A DNA stretch of 64,000 bases, from positions 1 to 64,000 of the forward strand of contig NZ_JASFDV010000006.1 in NCBI RefSeq assembly GCF_030766825.1, given 5' to 3'. The first letter of the stretch is position 1; each line of letters begins with the position of its first letter. The position numbers and the translations under genes are program-made. Positions 44,069 to 55,297 of the stretch are shown piece by piece. Source of the DNA: Nocardiopsis sp. CC223A. GTDB taxonomy: Bacteria; Actinomycetota; Actinomycetes; Streptosporangiales; Streptosporangiaceae. Below the pieces are notes generated by a model. It saw only the letters and a list, made by a program, of their open reading frames with translations, ran no database searches and was not told where the DNA came from.

Positions 44069-45349
44069 GTGACCTATCTCCTCGGCCTGCGCCTGCACGA
44101 CCGTGACGTCCTCGTCATCGGCGGCGGCCGCGTCGCCCAACGCCGTGTCCCCGTCCTGCTCCAGGCGGGTGCCCGGGTCACCGTGGTGGCCCCGGCCGTC
44201 TCCGCCGCGCTGGAGGACCTCGCCGCCGCCGGGCGCATCACCTGGACCGCCCGCGCCTACGAGCCCGGCGACGTCGCCGGACCCGACGCACCCGCCTACT
44301 GGCTGGTCCACGCCGCCACCGACGACCCCGGGGTCAACGCCGCCGTCGCCGCCGAAGCCGAGGCCGCGCGCATCTGGTGCGTGCGCGCCGACGACCGGCA
44401 CGCCTCCGCGGCCTGGACCCCGGCCAGCGGCCAGGAGGGCGGCATCACCGTCGGCGTCGTCGCCTCCGGCGACCCGCGGCGCTCCGCCGGACTGCGCGAC
44501 GCCATCGTCGACGGCCTGGCCGACGGCACCCTGGACGCCCGCCGCGGGCGCGAGCGCCTCACCGGCGTCGCCCTGGTCGGCGGCGGTCCCGGTGATCCCG
44601 GTCTGATCACGGTTCGGGGCCGGCAGCTGCTCTCCCAGGCCGACGTCGTGGTGGTGGACCGGCTCGCCCCCACCTCCCTGCTGGACCGGCTCCCCGTCGA
44701 CGTGGAGATCGTCGACGCCGCCAAGATCCCCTACGGCCGCTCCATGCTGCAGGAGGAGATCAACCGGATCCTCGTCGACCGCGCGCGGCAGGGGAAGTTC
44801 GTGGTCCGCCTCAAGGGCGGCGACTCCTTCCTCTTCGGCCGCGGGGGAGAGGAGGCCGCGGCCTGCGCCGCCGCCGGGATCCCCGTGATCGCCGTGCCCG
44901 GCGTCACCAGCGCGCTCGCCGCCCCCGCCGCCGCCGGGATCCCCGCCACCCACCGCGGTGTCTCCCAGGACCTCCACATCGTCTCCGCCCACGTCGCCCC
45001 CGGCGACCCCCGGTCCACCGTGGACTGGGCCGGGCTGGCCCGCGCGGGTGGTACCGTCGTCGCCCTCATGGGGGTCGAGCGCCTGGCCGCGATCGCCGAC
45101 GCGCTCGTCTCCCACGGGCGCTCCGCGGACACCCCGGTCGCCGTCGTCCAGGAGGCGACCCTGCCCGGGCAGAGGACGGTCACGGGTACGCTGGCCACCA
45201 TCGCCGATTCGGCCGCGAAGGCCGGTGTGCGGCCCCCCGCGGTGGTGATCATCGGGGAAGTGGTCCAAACAGCGCGGGAACTTGACATACTGCACACGGG
45301 GAACCAGTTCGAGACCCACCGACTGGCGACCGGGCGCGATCTGCCATAA
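44069..45349 (+). CDS. cobA: Uroporphyrinogen-III C-methyltransferase / siroheme-synthase-type fusion
   Basis: A 426-residue CysG-like protein; GTG 44069 has GAAGGGG 8 nt upstream. The N-terminal ~150 residues are the precorrin-2 dehydrogenase domain (DVLVIGGGRVAQRRVPVLLQAGARVTVVAP). The C-terminal part is the SUMT methyltransferase: VGGGPGDPGLITVRG, ADVVVVDRL, RLKGGDSFLFGRGGEE, GVTSALAAPAAAGIP, THRG. It converts uroporphyrinogen III to precorrin-2 and can oxidise it toward sirohydrochlorin, feeding cobalamin and siroheme. It follows bluB-cobT in the same direction. Confidence 0.94.
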   Translation: MTYLLGLRLHDRDVLVIGGGRVAQRRVPVLLQAGARVTVVAPAVSAALEDLAAAGRITWTARAYEPGDVAGPDAPAYWLVHAATDDPGVNAAVAAEAEAARIWCVRADDRHASAAWTPASGQEGGITVGVVASGDPRRSAGLRDAIVDGLADGTLDARRGRERLTGVALVGGGPGDPGLITVRGRQLLSQADVVVVDRLAPTSLLDRLPVDVEIVDAAKIPYGRSMLQEEINRILVDRARQGKFVVRLKGGDSFLFGRGGEEAAACAAAGIPVIAVPGVTSALAAPAAAGIPATHRGVSQDLHIVSAHVAPGDPRSTVDWAGLARAGGTVVALMGVERLAAIADALVSHGRSADTPVAVVQEATLPGQRTVTGTLATIADSAAKAGVRPPAVVIIGEVVQTARELDILHTGNQFETHRLATGRDLP

Positions 45350-45411
45350 CCCCCCCGATGGCGCCGCCCGCCCGGAGGGACGCCAGCACCGTTGAGGAGG
45401 GCATACCGATC

Positions 45412-47310
45412 ATGACCCGGCCGTCGGCCGCGCCGGACACCACCGGTTCCGGTCCCGCGGACCGGTTCGGTACCGGACCGGCCGCCACCTCCGAACAGCC
45501 CGCCCAGGGCTCCGGACCACTGCCCGGGGGGGACCCCCGGGCCATCAACGAGGCCCGGCGGGGGCCCACCGTCCCCGTTCCGGCCGGACCCGCCAAACAC
45601 CGAGCCCCCGCTCCGGAGAGCGACCGCTTCGAGCAGGTCCTGGAATCCCTGCGCAAGCAGATCCGCGACCTGAGATTCGCCGACGACCTCCCCGGGGCCG
45701 AGGAGGGGCGCGTCCTACAGGCCGACGTGCTCGCCCAGCTCTCCGACTATGTGCTGCCCCGGGTGCGCCGCCCCGACATCCCGCTGCTCATCGCGGTCGC
45801 GGGATCCACCGGTGCGGGCAAGTCCACCCTGGTCAACAGCCTGGTCGGCGAACAGGTCACCACCACCGGCGTGCGCAGGCCCACCACCAACAGCCCCGTC
45901 CTGGCGTGCAACCCGGCCGACGTGGACTGGTTCGGTGAGGCCTCCTTCATCCCGTCCCTGCCGCGTGTGCGCCAGCAGGGCCTGGCGATGCCGGGCAAGG
46001 ACGGCATGCTGGTCCTGGCCGCCACCGAGGCCATGCCCCCCGGCGTGGCCCTGCTCGACACCCCCGACGTCGACTCCGCGGTGGCCGCCCACCACGAGTT
46101 CGCGGCCAAGTTCCTCGACGCCGCCGACCTGTGGGTGTTCGTCACCACCAGCAGCCGCTACGCCGACGCCCGCGTGTGGGAGTTCCTCCAGGTCGCCCGC
46201 GATCGTGACACCTCCATGGCGGTCGTGCTGTCCCGGGTGCCGCGCCGGGGCCGCCGCCGGCTCCTGGACCACTTCGGCGCCATGCTGGAGGCCAACGGAC
46301 TGGGCGCGGCGGCCCGGTTCGCCATCCCCGAGACCGACCAGATCCAGGGCGAACGCTTCACCGCCAACGTCGCCGACCACATCCGCGGCTTCCTCGCGGA
46401 CGTGGCGGGCGAGGCCGAGCAGCGCGACCGCGTGTCCCGGCGCACCTTCATCGGGGTCATCGACAGCTTCCGTACCCGGGTGCCGGAGCTGGCCCGCCAG
46501 GTGGAGACCCAGATCGAGGCCGGCCGCGTCATGGCCACCGCCGTGGACACCGCCTACGCCGACTCCCGGGCACGCATCGGCAGCGGGCTCGGCGACGGCT
46601 CCCTGCTGCGCGGCTCACTGATCGCCCGCTGGCAGGAGGTCGCCGCCAGCGGCGAACTCGCCCGCAGCCTGCGCCCACGCGGCCGGCGCTCCCGCCGGGC
46701 GGGCCGGGCCGAGCAGGCCGAGCGCGGACAGCGGGTGGCCGCTCTGGAACGTGCCGTCCGCGACGCCGTCGAGGCCCTCGTGGTGTCCTCCTGCGAACGC
46801 GCCGCCGAAGAGGTCGACAGCGTCTGGCGGGAGGTCCCCGGCGGCGGCGACCTGGCCGCCAAGGCCCTCGACCAGCCCGGCACCGGCCTCCTGGTCCAGC
46901 AGATCCGCCAGGAGATCGGCGAGTGGCAGCGCGACATCGCCGAGATGACCGGGGAGGCCGGGGCCACCAAGCGCTCCGTCGCCCGCCTGGTCACCTTCGA
47001 CAGGGACATCGTCACCCTGATCCTCATCATCGACCTGCTCGGCTACGAGCGGTCCAGCTCCGGGGGCGGCGCGCACGCCGCGGAGCCCCCCGGTCCGTCC
47101 CCGCAACGCCTGCTCAAGGGGTTGTTCGGCGCGCAGTCGCTGCGCAGCATCGGCGCGAAGGCGAGGGAGAACCTCATCGCCCGTATCAACGGCCTGCTCG
47201 ACCGCGAGCGGGCCCCGTTCGACACCGCACTGGCGTCGGCGGGGATCCCCTCCGAGGACGCCGCCGTCCAGCTCTACCAGGCCACGTACAACCTTGAGAT
47301 AGCACGATGA
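45412..47310 (+). CDS. Dynamin-like GTPase 1
   Basis: A 632-residue protein from ATG 45412 (GAGGAGGG upstream). After a ~60-residue disordered start, the GTPase domain shows G1 GSTGAGKS (131-138), TTGVRRPTTNSPV as the G2/switch region and LLDTPDVDS as G3. Long helical regions follow, with an Arg-rich patch (RPRGRRSRRAGRAEQAERG) and a short hydrophobic segment near ILIIDLLGYE. The stop overlaps the next GTPase start (ATGA). The pair fits the actinomycete dynamin-like couples (for example DynA/DynB of Streptomyces, which act at sporulation septa); orthology is not established here. Confidence 0.85.
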   Translation: MTRPSAAPDTTGSGPADRFGTGPAATSEQPAQGSGPLPGGDPRAINEARRGPTVPVPAGPAKHRAPAPESDRFEQVLESLRKQIRDLRFADDLPGAEEGRVLQADVLAQLSDYVLPRVRRPDIPLLIAVAGSTGAGKSTLVNSLVGEQVTTTGVRRPTTNSPVLACNPADVDWFGEASFIPSLPRVRQQGLAMPGKDGMLVLAATEAMPPGVALLDTPDVDSAVAAHHEFAAKFLDAADLWVFVTTSSRYADARVWEFLQVARDRDTSMAVVLSRVPRRGRRRLLDHFGAMLEANGLGAAARFAIPETDQIQGERFTANVADHIRGFLADVAGEAEQRDRVSRRTFIGVIDSFRTRVPELARQVETQIEAGRVMATAVDTAYADSRARIGSGLGDGSLLRGSLIARWQEVAASGELARSLRPRGRRSRRAGRAEQAERGQRVAALERAVRDAVEALVVSSCERAAEEVDSVWREVPGGGDLAAKALDQPGTGLLVQQIRQEIGEWQRDIAEMTGEAGATKRSVARLVTFDRDIVTLILIIDLLGYERSSSGGGAHAAEPPGPSPQRLLKGLFGAQSLRSIGAKARENLIARINGLLDRERAPFDTALASAGIPSEDAAVQLYQATYNLEIAR

Positions 47311-49805
47311 CGACTCAGTGGAACCCCGCGCAGGCGCACGGGGACACCGACGCCGCCCCGGACGGGGACGCACCGGCACCCGCGGACAACGGGCCCTGGC
47401 GCGGTTACACCGTGCCGGTCCCCGAACACCCGGACCACGCCCGCCCCGGAGGGGACGCGGAGGAACCCGCGCACGACGGGATCTCCGCCTACCCCGACAA
47501 GGCGCCGGCCGCCCCGGACGAGCCCGCCGAGGAGGCGCCGCAGGCCCCCGAGGGGGCCGGTGGCACCGCGCCCGAGGACACCGGTGCCCGGGCCGCACGC
47601 CGCAGCGGCCGCCATGCGCGCCATGCGGCGGCCCCGCGCTCCGCGGCGGACGGGCCGGAGAGGGCCGACGACGCGGGCGGACCGGCGGCGGAGGCCGTCG
47701 ACGAGGACCCCGACGGCCTGGCCGGATGGGTGGGCAGTCTCGCCGAGGCCGCCGACGACACGCGCATCGCCGGGCGCAGCACCAACACCGGGTCCTTCGC
47801 CGCCGTTCCCGCCACGGGCCGGCGCGCCCGGGTGGAACGTACCGCCCGGACCTCCGCGGAGGAGGAGTCGGACGGTGCCGGGGGCGAGGGGCGGGCGCCC
47901 GCGGCGGCCCCGGAACAGACCGCTCCGCAGGCCGTCCCCGCCGGACCGGTCGCCGACGAGGACCCCTGGGTGCCCGAACCCGGCGGCCACCCGGGCCGGG
48001 CGGAGCGATCCGCCGCGGCCGACGCCGGTGACGACGGGCCGGAGCCGCTGCCCCGCCGTGTTCCCGGACCCTCCGCGGTCTCCGGTTCCTTCCGGGCCGT
48101 GGACCCCGACGCGGCGGAGTCCACGGGCCCCGACTCCGACGAGGAGTACCGGCCCACCACCCACGACTCCTGGCAGCACACCAGGAACACCACCCGCGCC
48201 GAGCTGATCGAGCGGCTCGACGCCCTGGCCACCCTCGCCGAGCTCGGCCAGGGCGACCTGCCGCAGGAGATCACCGCCCGTTCCGGGCAACTGCTCGACC
48301 ACGCCGGGGCCCGCCTGCGGCTGTCCGCCGAGCACACCGTCGTCGCCCTCGCGGGCGGCACCGGCAGCGGTAAGTCGTCCCTGTTCAACGCCCTGTGCGG
48401 GCTGGAACTGTCGCAGACCGGCATCACCCGGCCCACCACCTCCCAGGCGCACGCCTGCGTGTGGGGCCACGAGGGCGCCGACGCCCTGCTGGGCTGGCTC
48501 GGCGTGCCCACGCGCCTGCGCCACTCGCGCAGCAGTGTTCTGGACTCGGGCAGCTCCGAGCTGACCGGGCTGGTCCTGCTCGACCTGCCCGACCACGACT
48601 CGGTGCGCAGCATGCACACCGCCGAGGCCGACCGGCTCATCGGCTCCGTCGACCTGCTCGTGTGGGTGCTCGACCCGCAGAAGTACGCCGACGCCGCCGT
48701 CCACCACCGCTACCTGGCCAAGATGGCCGGGCACGGCGCGGTCACCGTGGCGGTGCTCAACCAGGTGGACAAGGTCGAACCCGACGAGCTCAAGGAGCTG
48801 CTCACCGACCTGCGCCGCCTGCTGGAGTCGGAGTCCGGTGTGCACCCCCGGGTGCTGACCACCTCCACCCTCACCGGGCAGGGGATCCGGGACCTGCACG
48901 AGTTCCTCGCCGAGACGGTGCGCGACCGGCGTGCCCTCGTCGACCGGCTCGTCGCCGACCTCGACCAGGTCGTCGTCCCCTACGCCGAGTACACGGGCGA
49001 GGCGGAGATCCCCGAGAGCGTCCCCGCCGAGGTGCGCTCGCGCGTTCAGGAGGGGCTGGCCCGGGCGGCCGCCGTCACGGCCGTCGCCGACGCGGTCGAG
49101 GCCAACGACGTCCGCCGGGGGCGGCGCCGGGTCGGCTGGCCGGTCGCCCGCAGGGCGGCCCGCCTGCGCAAGGACCCGCTGGCCGCGGTACAGCTCGACT
49201 TCCTGCGCAAGGACGGCGACCAGGTGCTGGGCGGGCCGGTGGACGCCCACGAGGCCGAGCTGGAGACGGTCCTGTCCGACGCGGCCGACGCCGTCTCCGA
49301 GGACATGCCCGCGCCGTGGCGGCGCCGGATGCGCGCCGCCGCCCGGTCGTCGGTGGCCGAGCTGCCGGCCGAGCTGGGCGGGGCGGTGTCGTCCGCCGTC
49401 GGCGACCCCGACCAGAGCCCGTCGTGGTGGCGGATGGCGCGGTCGGTGCAGTTCGCACTGCTGGCCGTGGCCGGGGCCGGGCTGGCCTGGGCGCTCGTGG
49501 CGCTGGTGAGCCGGCTGGGCGGGGGGATCACCGGGTTCGCGATGTTCGACGACGTGGTGTTCGTGGCCTACGCGTCCGCCCTGGTCGTCGCCGCCCTCGC
49601 GGTGGGGTGGCTGACCGGCGTCGGTTGCGGGAACCTCGTGGAGGTGGCCGCGGTGCAGCGCCGGGAGGACGTGGAGCGGTCGGCCCAGGCCAAGGTGCGG
49701 GAGATCGCCGCGGCGCGCGTGGTGGAGCCGATGGAGGCCGAACTCGCGCGCTACCGGGCGTTCCGCGCCGCGTACGAGGTGGCGGCACCGGCGGAAGAAC
49801 GATGA
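47307..49805 (+). CDS. Dynamin-like membrane GTPase 2
   Basis: An 832-residue protein translated in overlap with GTPase 1. Residues 1-~290 are acidic, Pro/Ala-rich and probably disordered. The GTPase domain has G1 GGTGSGKS (350-357), TGITRPTTSQ, G3 LLDLPDHDS and G4 NQVDK. The C-terminal ~110 residues carry two membrane helices (FALLAVAGAGLAWALVALV and VFVAYASALVVAALAVGWL) and a basic/coiled tail. A YfjP/dynamin-like protein that could anchor the pair to the membrane. Confidence 0.85.
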   Translation: MTTQWNPAQAHGDTDAAPDGDAPAPADNGPWRGYTVPVPEHPDHARPGGDAEEPAHDGISAYPDKAPAAPDEPAEEAPQAPEGAGGTAPEDTGARAARRSGRHARHAAAPRSAADGPERADDAGGPAAEAVDEDPDGLAGWVGSLAEAADDTRIAGRSTNTGSFAAVPATGRRARVERTARTSAEEESDGAGGEGRAPAAAPEQTAPQAVPAGPVADEDPWVPEPGGHPGRAERSAAADAGDDGPEPLPRRVPGPSAVSGSFRAVDPDAAESTGPDSDEEYRPTTHDSWQHTRNTTRAELIERLDALATLAELGQGDLPQEITARSGQLLDHAGARLRLSAEHTVVALAGGTGSGKSSLFNALCGLELSQTGITRPTTSQAHACVWGHEGADALLGWLGVPTRLRHSRSSVLDSGSSELTGLVLLDLPDHDSVRSMHTAEADRLIGSVDLLVWVLDPQKYADAAVHHRYLAKMAGHGAVTVAVLNQVDKVEPDELKELLTDLRRLLESESGVHPRVLTTSTLTGQGIRDLHEFLAETVRDRRALVDRLVADLDQVVVPYAEYTGEAEIPESVPAEVRSRVQEGLARAAAVTAVADAVEANDVRRGRRRVGWPVARRAARLRKDPLAAVQLDFLRKDGDQVLGGPVDAHEAELETVLSDAADAVSEDMPAPWRRRMRAAARSSVAELPAELGGAVSSAVGDPDQSPSWWRMARSVQFALLAVAGAGLAWALVALVSRLGGGITGFAMFDDVVFVAYASALVVAALAVGWLTGVGCGNLVEVAAVQRREDVERSAQAKVREIAAARVVEPMEAELARYRAFRAAYEVAAPAEER

Positions 49806-49811
49806 GAGAAC

Positions 49812-49840
49812 GGTGGCGGCCTCCCCGGGAGGCCGCCACC
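49812..49840 (+). terminator. Terminator hairpin 1 after the GTPase operon
   Basis: GGTGGCGGCCTCCC and its exact complement form a 14-bp palindrome, 7 bp behind the stop codon. Confidence 0.65.
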
Positions 49841-49852
49841 GCGGGCGGTGAG

Positions 49853-49891
49853 GCCCGGGTGCGGATGGTGTCGAATCATCCGCACCCGGGC
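49853..49891 (+). terminator. Terminator hairpin 2 after the GTPase operon
   Basis: GCCCGGGTGCGGATG pairs perfectly (15 bp) with its complement across a 9-nt loop, followed by TTCTTC. The second of two hairpins in tandem. Confidence 0.65.
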
Positions 49892-50129
49892 TTCTTCGTG
49901 GGGATCAGACCCAAACTATGCCGCTGCCGATCATCTGAACTCCTTCTGGGCGGGTCCGCGTCACGCGGCCCTGAGACGGTGGAGCATCGAGTGGGGCGGT
50001 GCTCCAGGATCCGGGAGGCGGCTCCGGATCCTAGAGCAGAATGCCCTAGTTCTCGTGTTCTATCCACCCCCGTTGTGGTACTCGATGTCAGTGGTTTTCT
50101 CATGCCCGATCTCATACACTGAGCAATTA

Positions 50130-50353
50130 AGCTATTACCCAAAGTAATGTAAAGTGATGGGGTGCCGCCTTGCCCGGGAACCGAGGGTCACCACTTGGGA
50201 ACACATCTATCCAGGAGCGGTGACCGGGTGGCACGGTAGGGGAACGCCGAGCGAGAAGCCTCCGTCCTAGGGGGGTCCCCGGAGGAGGTGGGTCACGATC
50301 GGTGCCGAGAGGGAAGGGGTGGCCGTGGTGGAGGGCGAAGGGAGGGCGGGGGA
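50130..50353 (+). promoter_or_regulatory. Promoter and long structured leader of the GGDEF gene
   Basis: AT-rich DNA at 50120-50155 suits a promoter. The ~200 nt to the start can fold: GGTCACC (50186) with GGTGACC (50219), extended inside by TTGG/CCAG, and CCTCCG (50259) with CGGAGG (50280). The segment AGAAGCCTCCGTCCTA recalls part of the GEMM c-di-GMP riboswitch, but the CAAACC motif and the overall layout were not found, so riboswitch identity is unproven. Confidence 0.35.
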
Positions 50354-51718
50354 GTGAGGGATTCGGAGAGGCGCAGGCCGTCGCTCGGCACCTTGGACCG
50401 GGCACGCTGGCCGTTCCTTCAGGAGCCGCCCGGACTGATCGTCTACATGTCCCTGATGGTGCTCGCCGCGCTCTTCCTGTGCGGGCTGGCGTTCGCGGTG
50501 ACCGTCTTCTCCGTCACCGACCTCGTCGTCCTCGTCGTGTTCACGATCGGTGCCGCCGTCTGTGTCGAGGGCAGCCGACGGCTGGAGACGCAGCGGCACG
50601 CGGGGAGCAGCCGCGACCTGCTGGGCGCCTGGTGGTTCCCCGTCGTCCTGCTGCTGCCCCCCGTCTACGCGTTCCTCATCCCCATCCCGATCTACCTCCT
50701 CAACCAGCGGCGGATCCGGCAGACCCTGATGTACCGGCGGGTCTTCAACATGGTCTCCGTCGGCCTGTTCGGGTTCCTCATCTCCGTCGTCTGGCACTGG
50801 CTGATCAGCGGCGACCTGATGGAAGGGCTGCGCGGGTCCGGCGAGGTGTCCCAGTGGCTGGCCACCCTTCCCGGACTCCTGGTGGCCTTCGCCGGCTGTG
50901 CCGTGTTCACACTCCTCAACACGCTGGCCGTCGCCCTGGCGATCCGGATCAGCATGCGGGGCAAGCGGAAGCTGCCGCCGCTGTGGGACCGTGAGTCGCT
51001 CATGGTCGACGCCGTCGAGATCAGCATGGGCATCGTCGTCGCGATCCTGTGCAACATCTCCCTGTTCCTGGTGCCCATCGCACTGCCGCCGATCCTGCTG
51101 CTCCAGCGCAGCCTGCTCTACCAGCAGTTGCAGAACGCGGCGCGGACCGACCCCAAGACCGGGCTGCTCAACGCGCCCACCTGGGAGCAGGAGGCGTCGA
51201 TCGAGATCGCCCGGGCCCGTGCCGCGCGCAACCGGTCGGCGGTCCTGATCATCGACATCGACCACTTCAAGCGCGTCAACGACACCCACGGGCACCTCTT
51301 CGGGGACCAGGTGCTCATGGGGGTCGCGACCACGATCTCCCACCACCTGCGCCAGTCCGACCTGCTCGGGCGGTTCGGCGGCGAGGAGTTCGTGGTGCTG
51401 CTGCCGGGCTCCGACGTCAACGAGGCCTGGCACGCCGCCGAACGGCTGCGCGTGGAGGTGGGGTGCATGGAGATCGCGGTGGAGAAGGTGAAGGTCACCG
51501 TCACCGTGTCGGTCGGCCTGGCCGTGGTCGGGGAGCACGGGAACGACCTGGTGGAACTGCTCACCGCCGCCGACCTGGCGCTCTACCGGGCCAAGGAGAC
51601 CGGGCGCAACCGGGTGTGCCTGCCGGACGGCCGGGATGACGGCGAGGCCCCGGAGCCGCGCGAGGGCCGTGGGACGCCGGCCGTCCCGGAACGGCCGCAG
51701 GGCATCGCGGACGCCTGA
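50354..51718 (+). CDS. Membrane-bound diguanylate cyclase (GGDEF)
   Basis: A 454-residue protein; GTG 50354 with GGAGGG 7 nt upstream. The N-terminal ~260 residues hold about six membrane helices of a MASE-like sensor (LIVYMSLMVLAALFLCGLAF, WFPVVLLLPPVYAFLIPIPIYLL). The GGDEF domain follows: TDPKTGLLNAPTWEQE, IDIDHFKRVNDTHGH, FGGEEFVVLLPG (active GGEEF), SVGLAV and ALYRAKETGRN. It should make c-di-GMP from two GTP, a regulator of development in filamentous actinomycetes. The C-terminal ~25 residues are disordered. No EAL domain. Confidence 0.93.
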   Translation: MRDSERRRPSLGTLDRARWPFLQEPPGLIVYMSLMVLAALFLCGLAFAVTVFSVTDLVVLVVFTIGAAVCVEGSRRLETQRHAGSSRDLLGAWWFPVVLLLPPVYAFLIPIPIYLLNQRRIRQTLMYRRVFNMVSVGLFGFLISVVWHWLISGDLMEGLRGSGEVSQWLATLPGLLVAFAGCAVFTLLNTLAVALAIRISMRGKRKLPPLWDRESLMVDAVEISMGIVVAILCNISLFLVPIALPPILLLQRSLLYQQLQNAARTDPKTGLLNAPTWEQEASIEIARARAARNRSAVLIIDIDHFKRVNDTHGHLFGDQVLMGVATTISHHLRQSDLLGRFGGEEFVVLLPGSDVNEAWHAAERLRVEVGCMEIAVEKVKVTVTVSVGLAVVGEHGNDLVELLTAADLALYRAKETGRNRVCLPDGRDDGEAPEPREGRGTPAVPERPQGIADA

Positions 51719-51801
51719 CGGGCGACTGGACCGCTCCCGGGGTTTTCCACAGGAGACCGAAGCCCGTTGCGCGCCGCCGGTCCGTCACGCACCGTGAATA
51801 T

Positions 51802-53448
51802 ATGCACTTCGACCAGGATCGTTCCGCCCAGTCCGCCGCCCCCGACGACCCCCGGCCCCCGCTCCCGCGCCGCCGGATCCCCGTGCCGCGTCCGCCCGCC
51901 GACGCCCTCCCGCCCTCACCCGTCCCGGCCCCGCGGCCCGAAGGCCTCCTCCCGCCCCCGTTGCAGCCGCCCCGCCCCACCGTGCCCGTCGAGCGTCCGC
52001 CCGCCGGTGGCGCCGCAGCCCGTCGGGTCGATCGCTCCGTCGATGCCGTGGGCGGTGCCGATCTGCCGTCCGATTCTCCGGAGGGGGTCGATGCCGCCTC
52101 GTCGGGTGGACCGGGCGGGGCCCATGATGCCCGTTCGCCCGCCGGTGGCGCCTCCGGCCCGCATTCCGGGAGCGTCTCCGGGCCGCCCGCCGATGCCGTG
52201 GGTGGTGCCGATCTGCCGTCCGATTCTCCGGAGGGGGTCGATGCCGCCTCGTCGGGTGGGCCGAGCGGGGCCCATGATGCCCGTTCGCCCGCCGGTGGCG
52301 TTTCCGGTCCGCATGCCGGGAGGATCCCCGGGCCGCCCGCCGACGCCGCGGGCGGGCGGGGCGAGGGCTCAGGTGCCGATGCGGGGGGAGAACGGAGGCC
52401 GACCGGCGGCCCGGGGCCGGTCGGGGCCGGTGCCGGACGGAGGGGGACCACCGCGGACGGGGTCCCGGTGGGCGGGCGCCTGGCGCTGCGCAACCCGCTG
52501 GACATCATCGCCGGGATGCCCTACCTGGTGGGGGAGCCGCCCGACCCCGGGATCGTGGTACTGGCGGCCAAGGGGGTCGGCGTGCACGCGGCGTTCTGCG
52601 GGGCGCTGGACGAGGCGCACCGGCACCTGTCGCCGATGGAGCGGGCGAGGCCGCCGGTCGACCTGGCCGTCGCCGAAGGCTGTAGCGGACTGCTCATCGT
52701 CGCCTACGGGCCGGCCGAGCGGGTCACGCCCTACGTGGACGCCCTGATGCTCGCCGCGCGTGAACGCGGAGTGAACATCATCGACGCCCTGCGCGTCACC
52801 GGCGGGCGCTACTGGTCCTACACCTGCGCGTCCCCCACCTGCTGTCCGCCCGAGGGCACCGTCATCGACGTCGACGGCTCACCGGTGCCCGCCGGGGCCG
52901 TCCTGCGCGGCATCACCCCCGCCCGGCCGCCCCGGGTCCCGCCCGTCGAACTCCGGCGCGTCCGTGCCCTGCTGGCGCCCGTGGACGCGCCCGAACGGGC
53001 GGCGGTGGGCGCGGTCGCCGAGGCGTTCGCGGCCCGGGTGCGGGCGCTGCCGGAGAGCACCCGGATCACCCGGGGCACGGCGGCGGTCCGGGCGGCCACC
53101 TGCGGCGACGGGCTCCCCGGGCGCGAGGACACCGCCCGGTTGGGCGTCCACCTCGGGCACGTCCGGGTCCGGGACCGGGCCTGGTCCGCCATCACCGCGA
53201 GCACCGCCCCGCGCCACCGCGACCTGTGGGCCCACCTGGTCCGCCACCTGCCCGACCGGTGGCGGGCCGCCCCCGCCGCGCTCACCGCGGTCGCCGCCTG
53301 GCAGCAGGGGGACGACGTGCTCGCCATGGCCGCCGTGGAGACCGCCCTGGCCGCCGACCCCGGGTACTCCATGGCGGTGCTCATGGGCCGGGCGCTGGCC
53401 TGGGGGCTCCCGGTGGAGCGGTGGCGCGATTCCACGGGGGAGGGATGA
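51802..53448 (+). CDS. DUF4192 protein with Pro/Ser-rich repeat-bearing N-terminus
   Basis: A 548-residue protein. Residues 1-~225 are Pro/Gly/Ser-rich and include two nearly identical 50-residue units. Residues ~235-545 match DUF4192: LALRNPLDIIAGMPYLVGEPP, RVTPYVDALMLAARERGVNIIDALRVTGGRYWSYTC, CCPPEGTVID and AAWQQGDDVLAMAAVETALAADPGYSMAVL near the end. The family is common in actinomycetes and of unknown function. Its ATG is 84 bp behind the GGDEF gene, so the two may share a transcript. Confidence 0.85.
   Translation: MHFDQDRSAQSAAPDDPRPPLPRRRIPVPRPPADALPPSPVPAPRPEGLLPPPLQPPRPTVPVERPPAGGAAARRVDRSVDAVGGADLPSDSPEGVDAASSGGPGGAHDARSPAGGASGPHSGSVSGPPADAVGGADLPSDSPEGVDAASSGGPSGAHDARSPAGGVSGPHAGRIPGPPADAAGGRGEGSGADAGGERRPTGGPGPVGAGAGRRGTTADGVPVGGRLALRNPLDIIAGMPYLVGEPPDPGIVVLAAKGVGVHAAFCGALDEAHRHLSPMERARPPVDLAVAEGCSGLLIVAYGPAERVTPYVDALMLAARERGVNIIDALRVTGGRYWSYTCASPTCCPPEGTVIDVDGSPVPAGAVLRGITPARPPRVPPVELRRVRALLAPVDAPERAAVGAVAEAFAARVRALPESTRITRGTAAVRAATCGDGLPGREDTARLGVHLGHVRVRDRAWSAITASTAPRHRDLWAHLVRHLPDRWRAAPAALTAVAAWQQGDDVLAMAAVETALAADPGYSMAVLMGRALAWGLPVERWRDSTGEG
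52042..52341 (+). repeat. 150-bp tandem duplication inside the DUF4192 gene
   Basis: Two adjacent 150-bp units (52042-52191 and 52192-52341) with few differences keep the frame and encode two 50-residue units starting DAVGGADLPSDSPEGVDAAS. A recent in-frame duplication. Confidence 0.85.
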
Positions 53449-53510
53449 CCGCTCGGGAGGCGGCCCCCGCGATGGCGGGGGCACGACCCCCGACGCCCTA
53501 GGCTGGAGGC

Positions 53511-55175
<1,665 letters not shown>

Positions 55176-55197
55176 CGTCCGCTCGCAGCCGTCGTAC

Positions 55198-55231
55198 GGG
55201 GCCGCGGGACCGGTGACGGTCCCGCGGCCCC
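55198..55231 (+). terminator. Terminator after ettA
   Basis: A perfect 15-bp stem (GGGGCCGCGGGACCG and complement) with a GTGA tetraloop, 22 bp behind ettA. Confidence 0.8.
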
Positions 55232-55297
55232 TTCGGCTCTGTTCCCGGGTCCTGCGGCCCTCGGAACGGGGACGGAACGTCGCATACCCTAGGGGCG

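Noticed and set aside
47274-49250. 658-codon open frame on the minus strand
   Set aside because: Shadow of the second GTPase gene, whose motifs and start overlap are clear.
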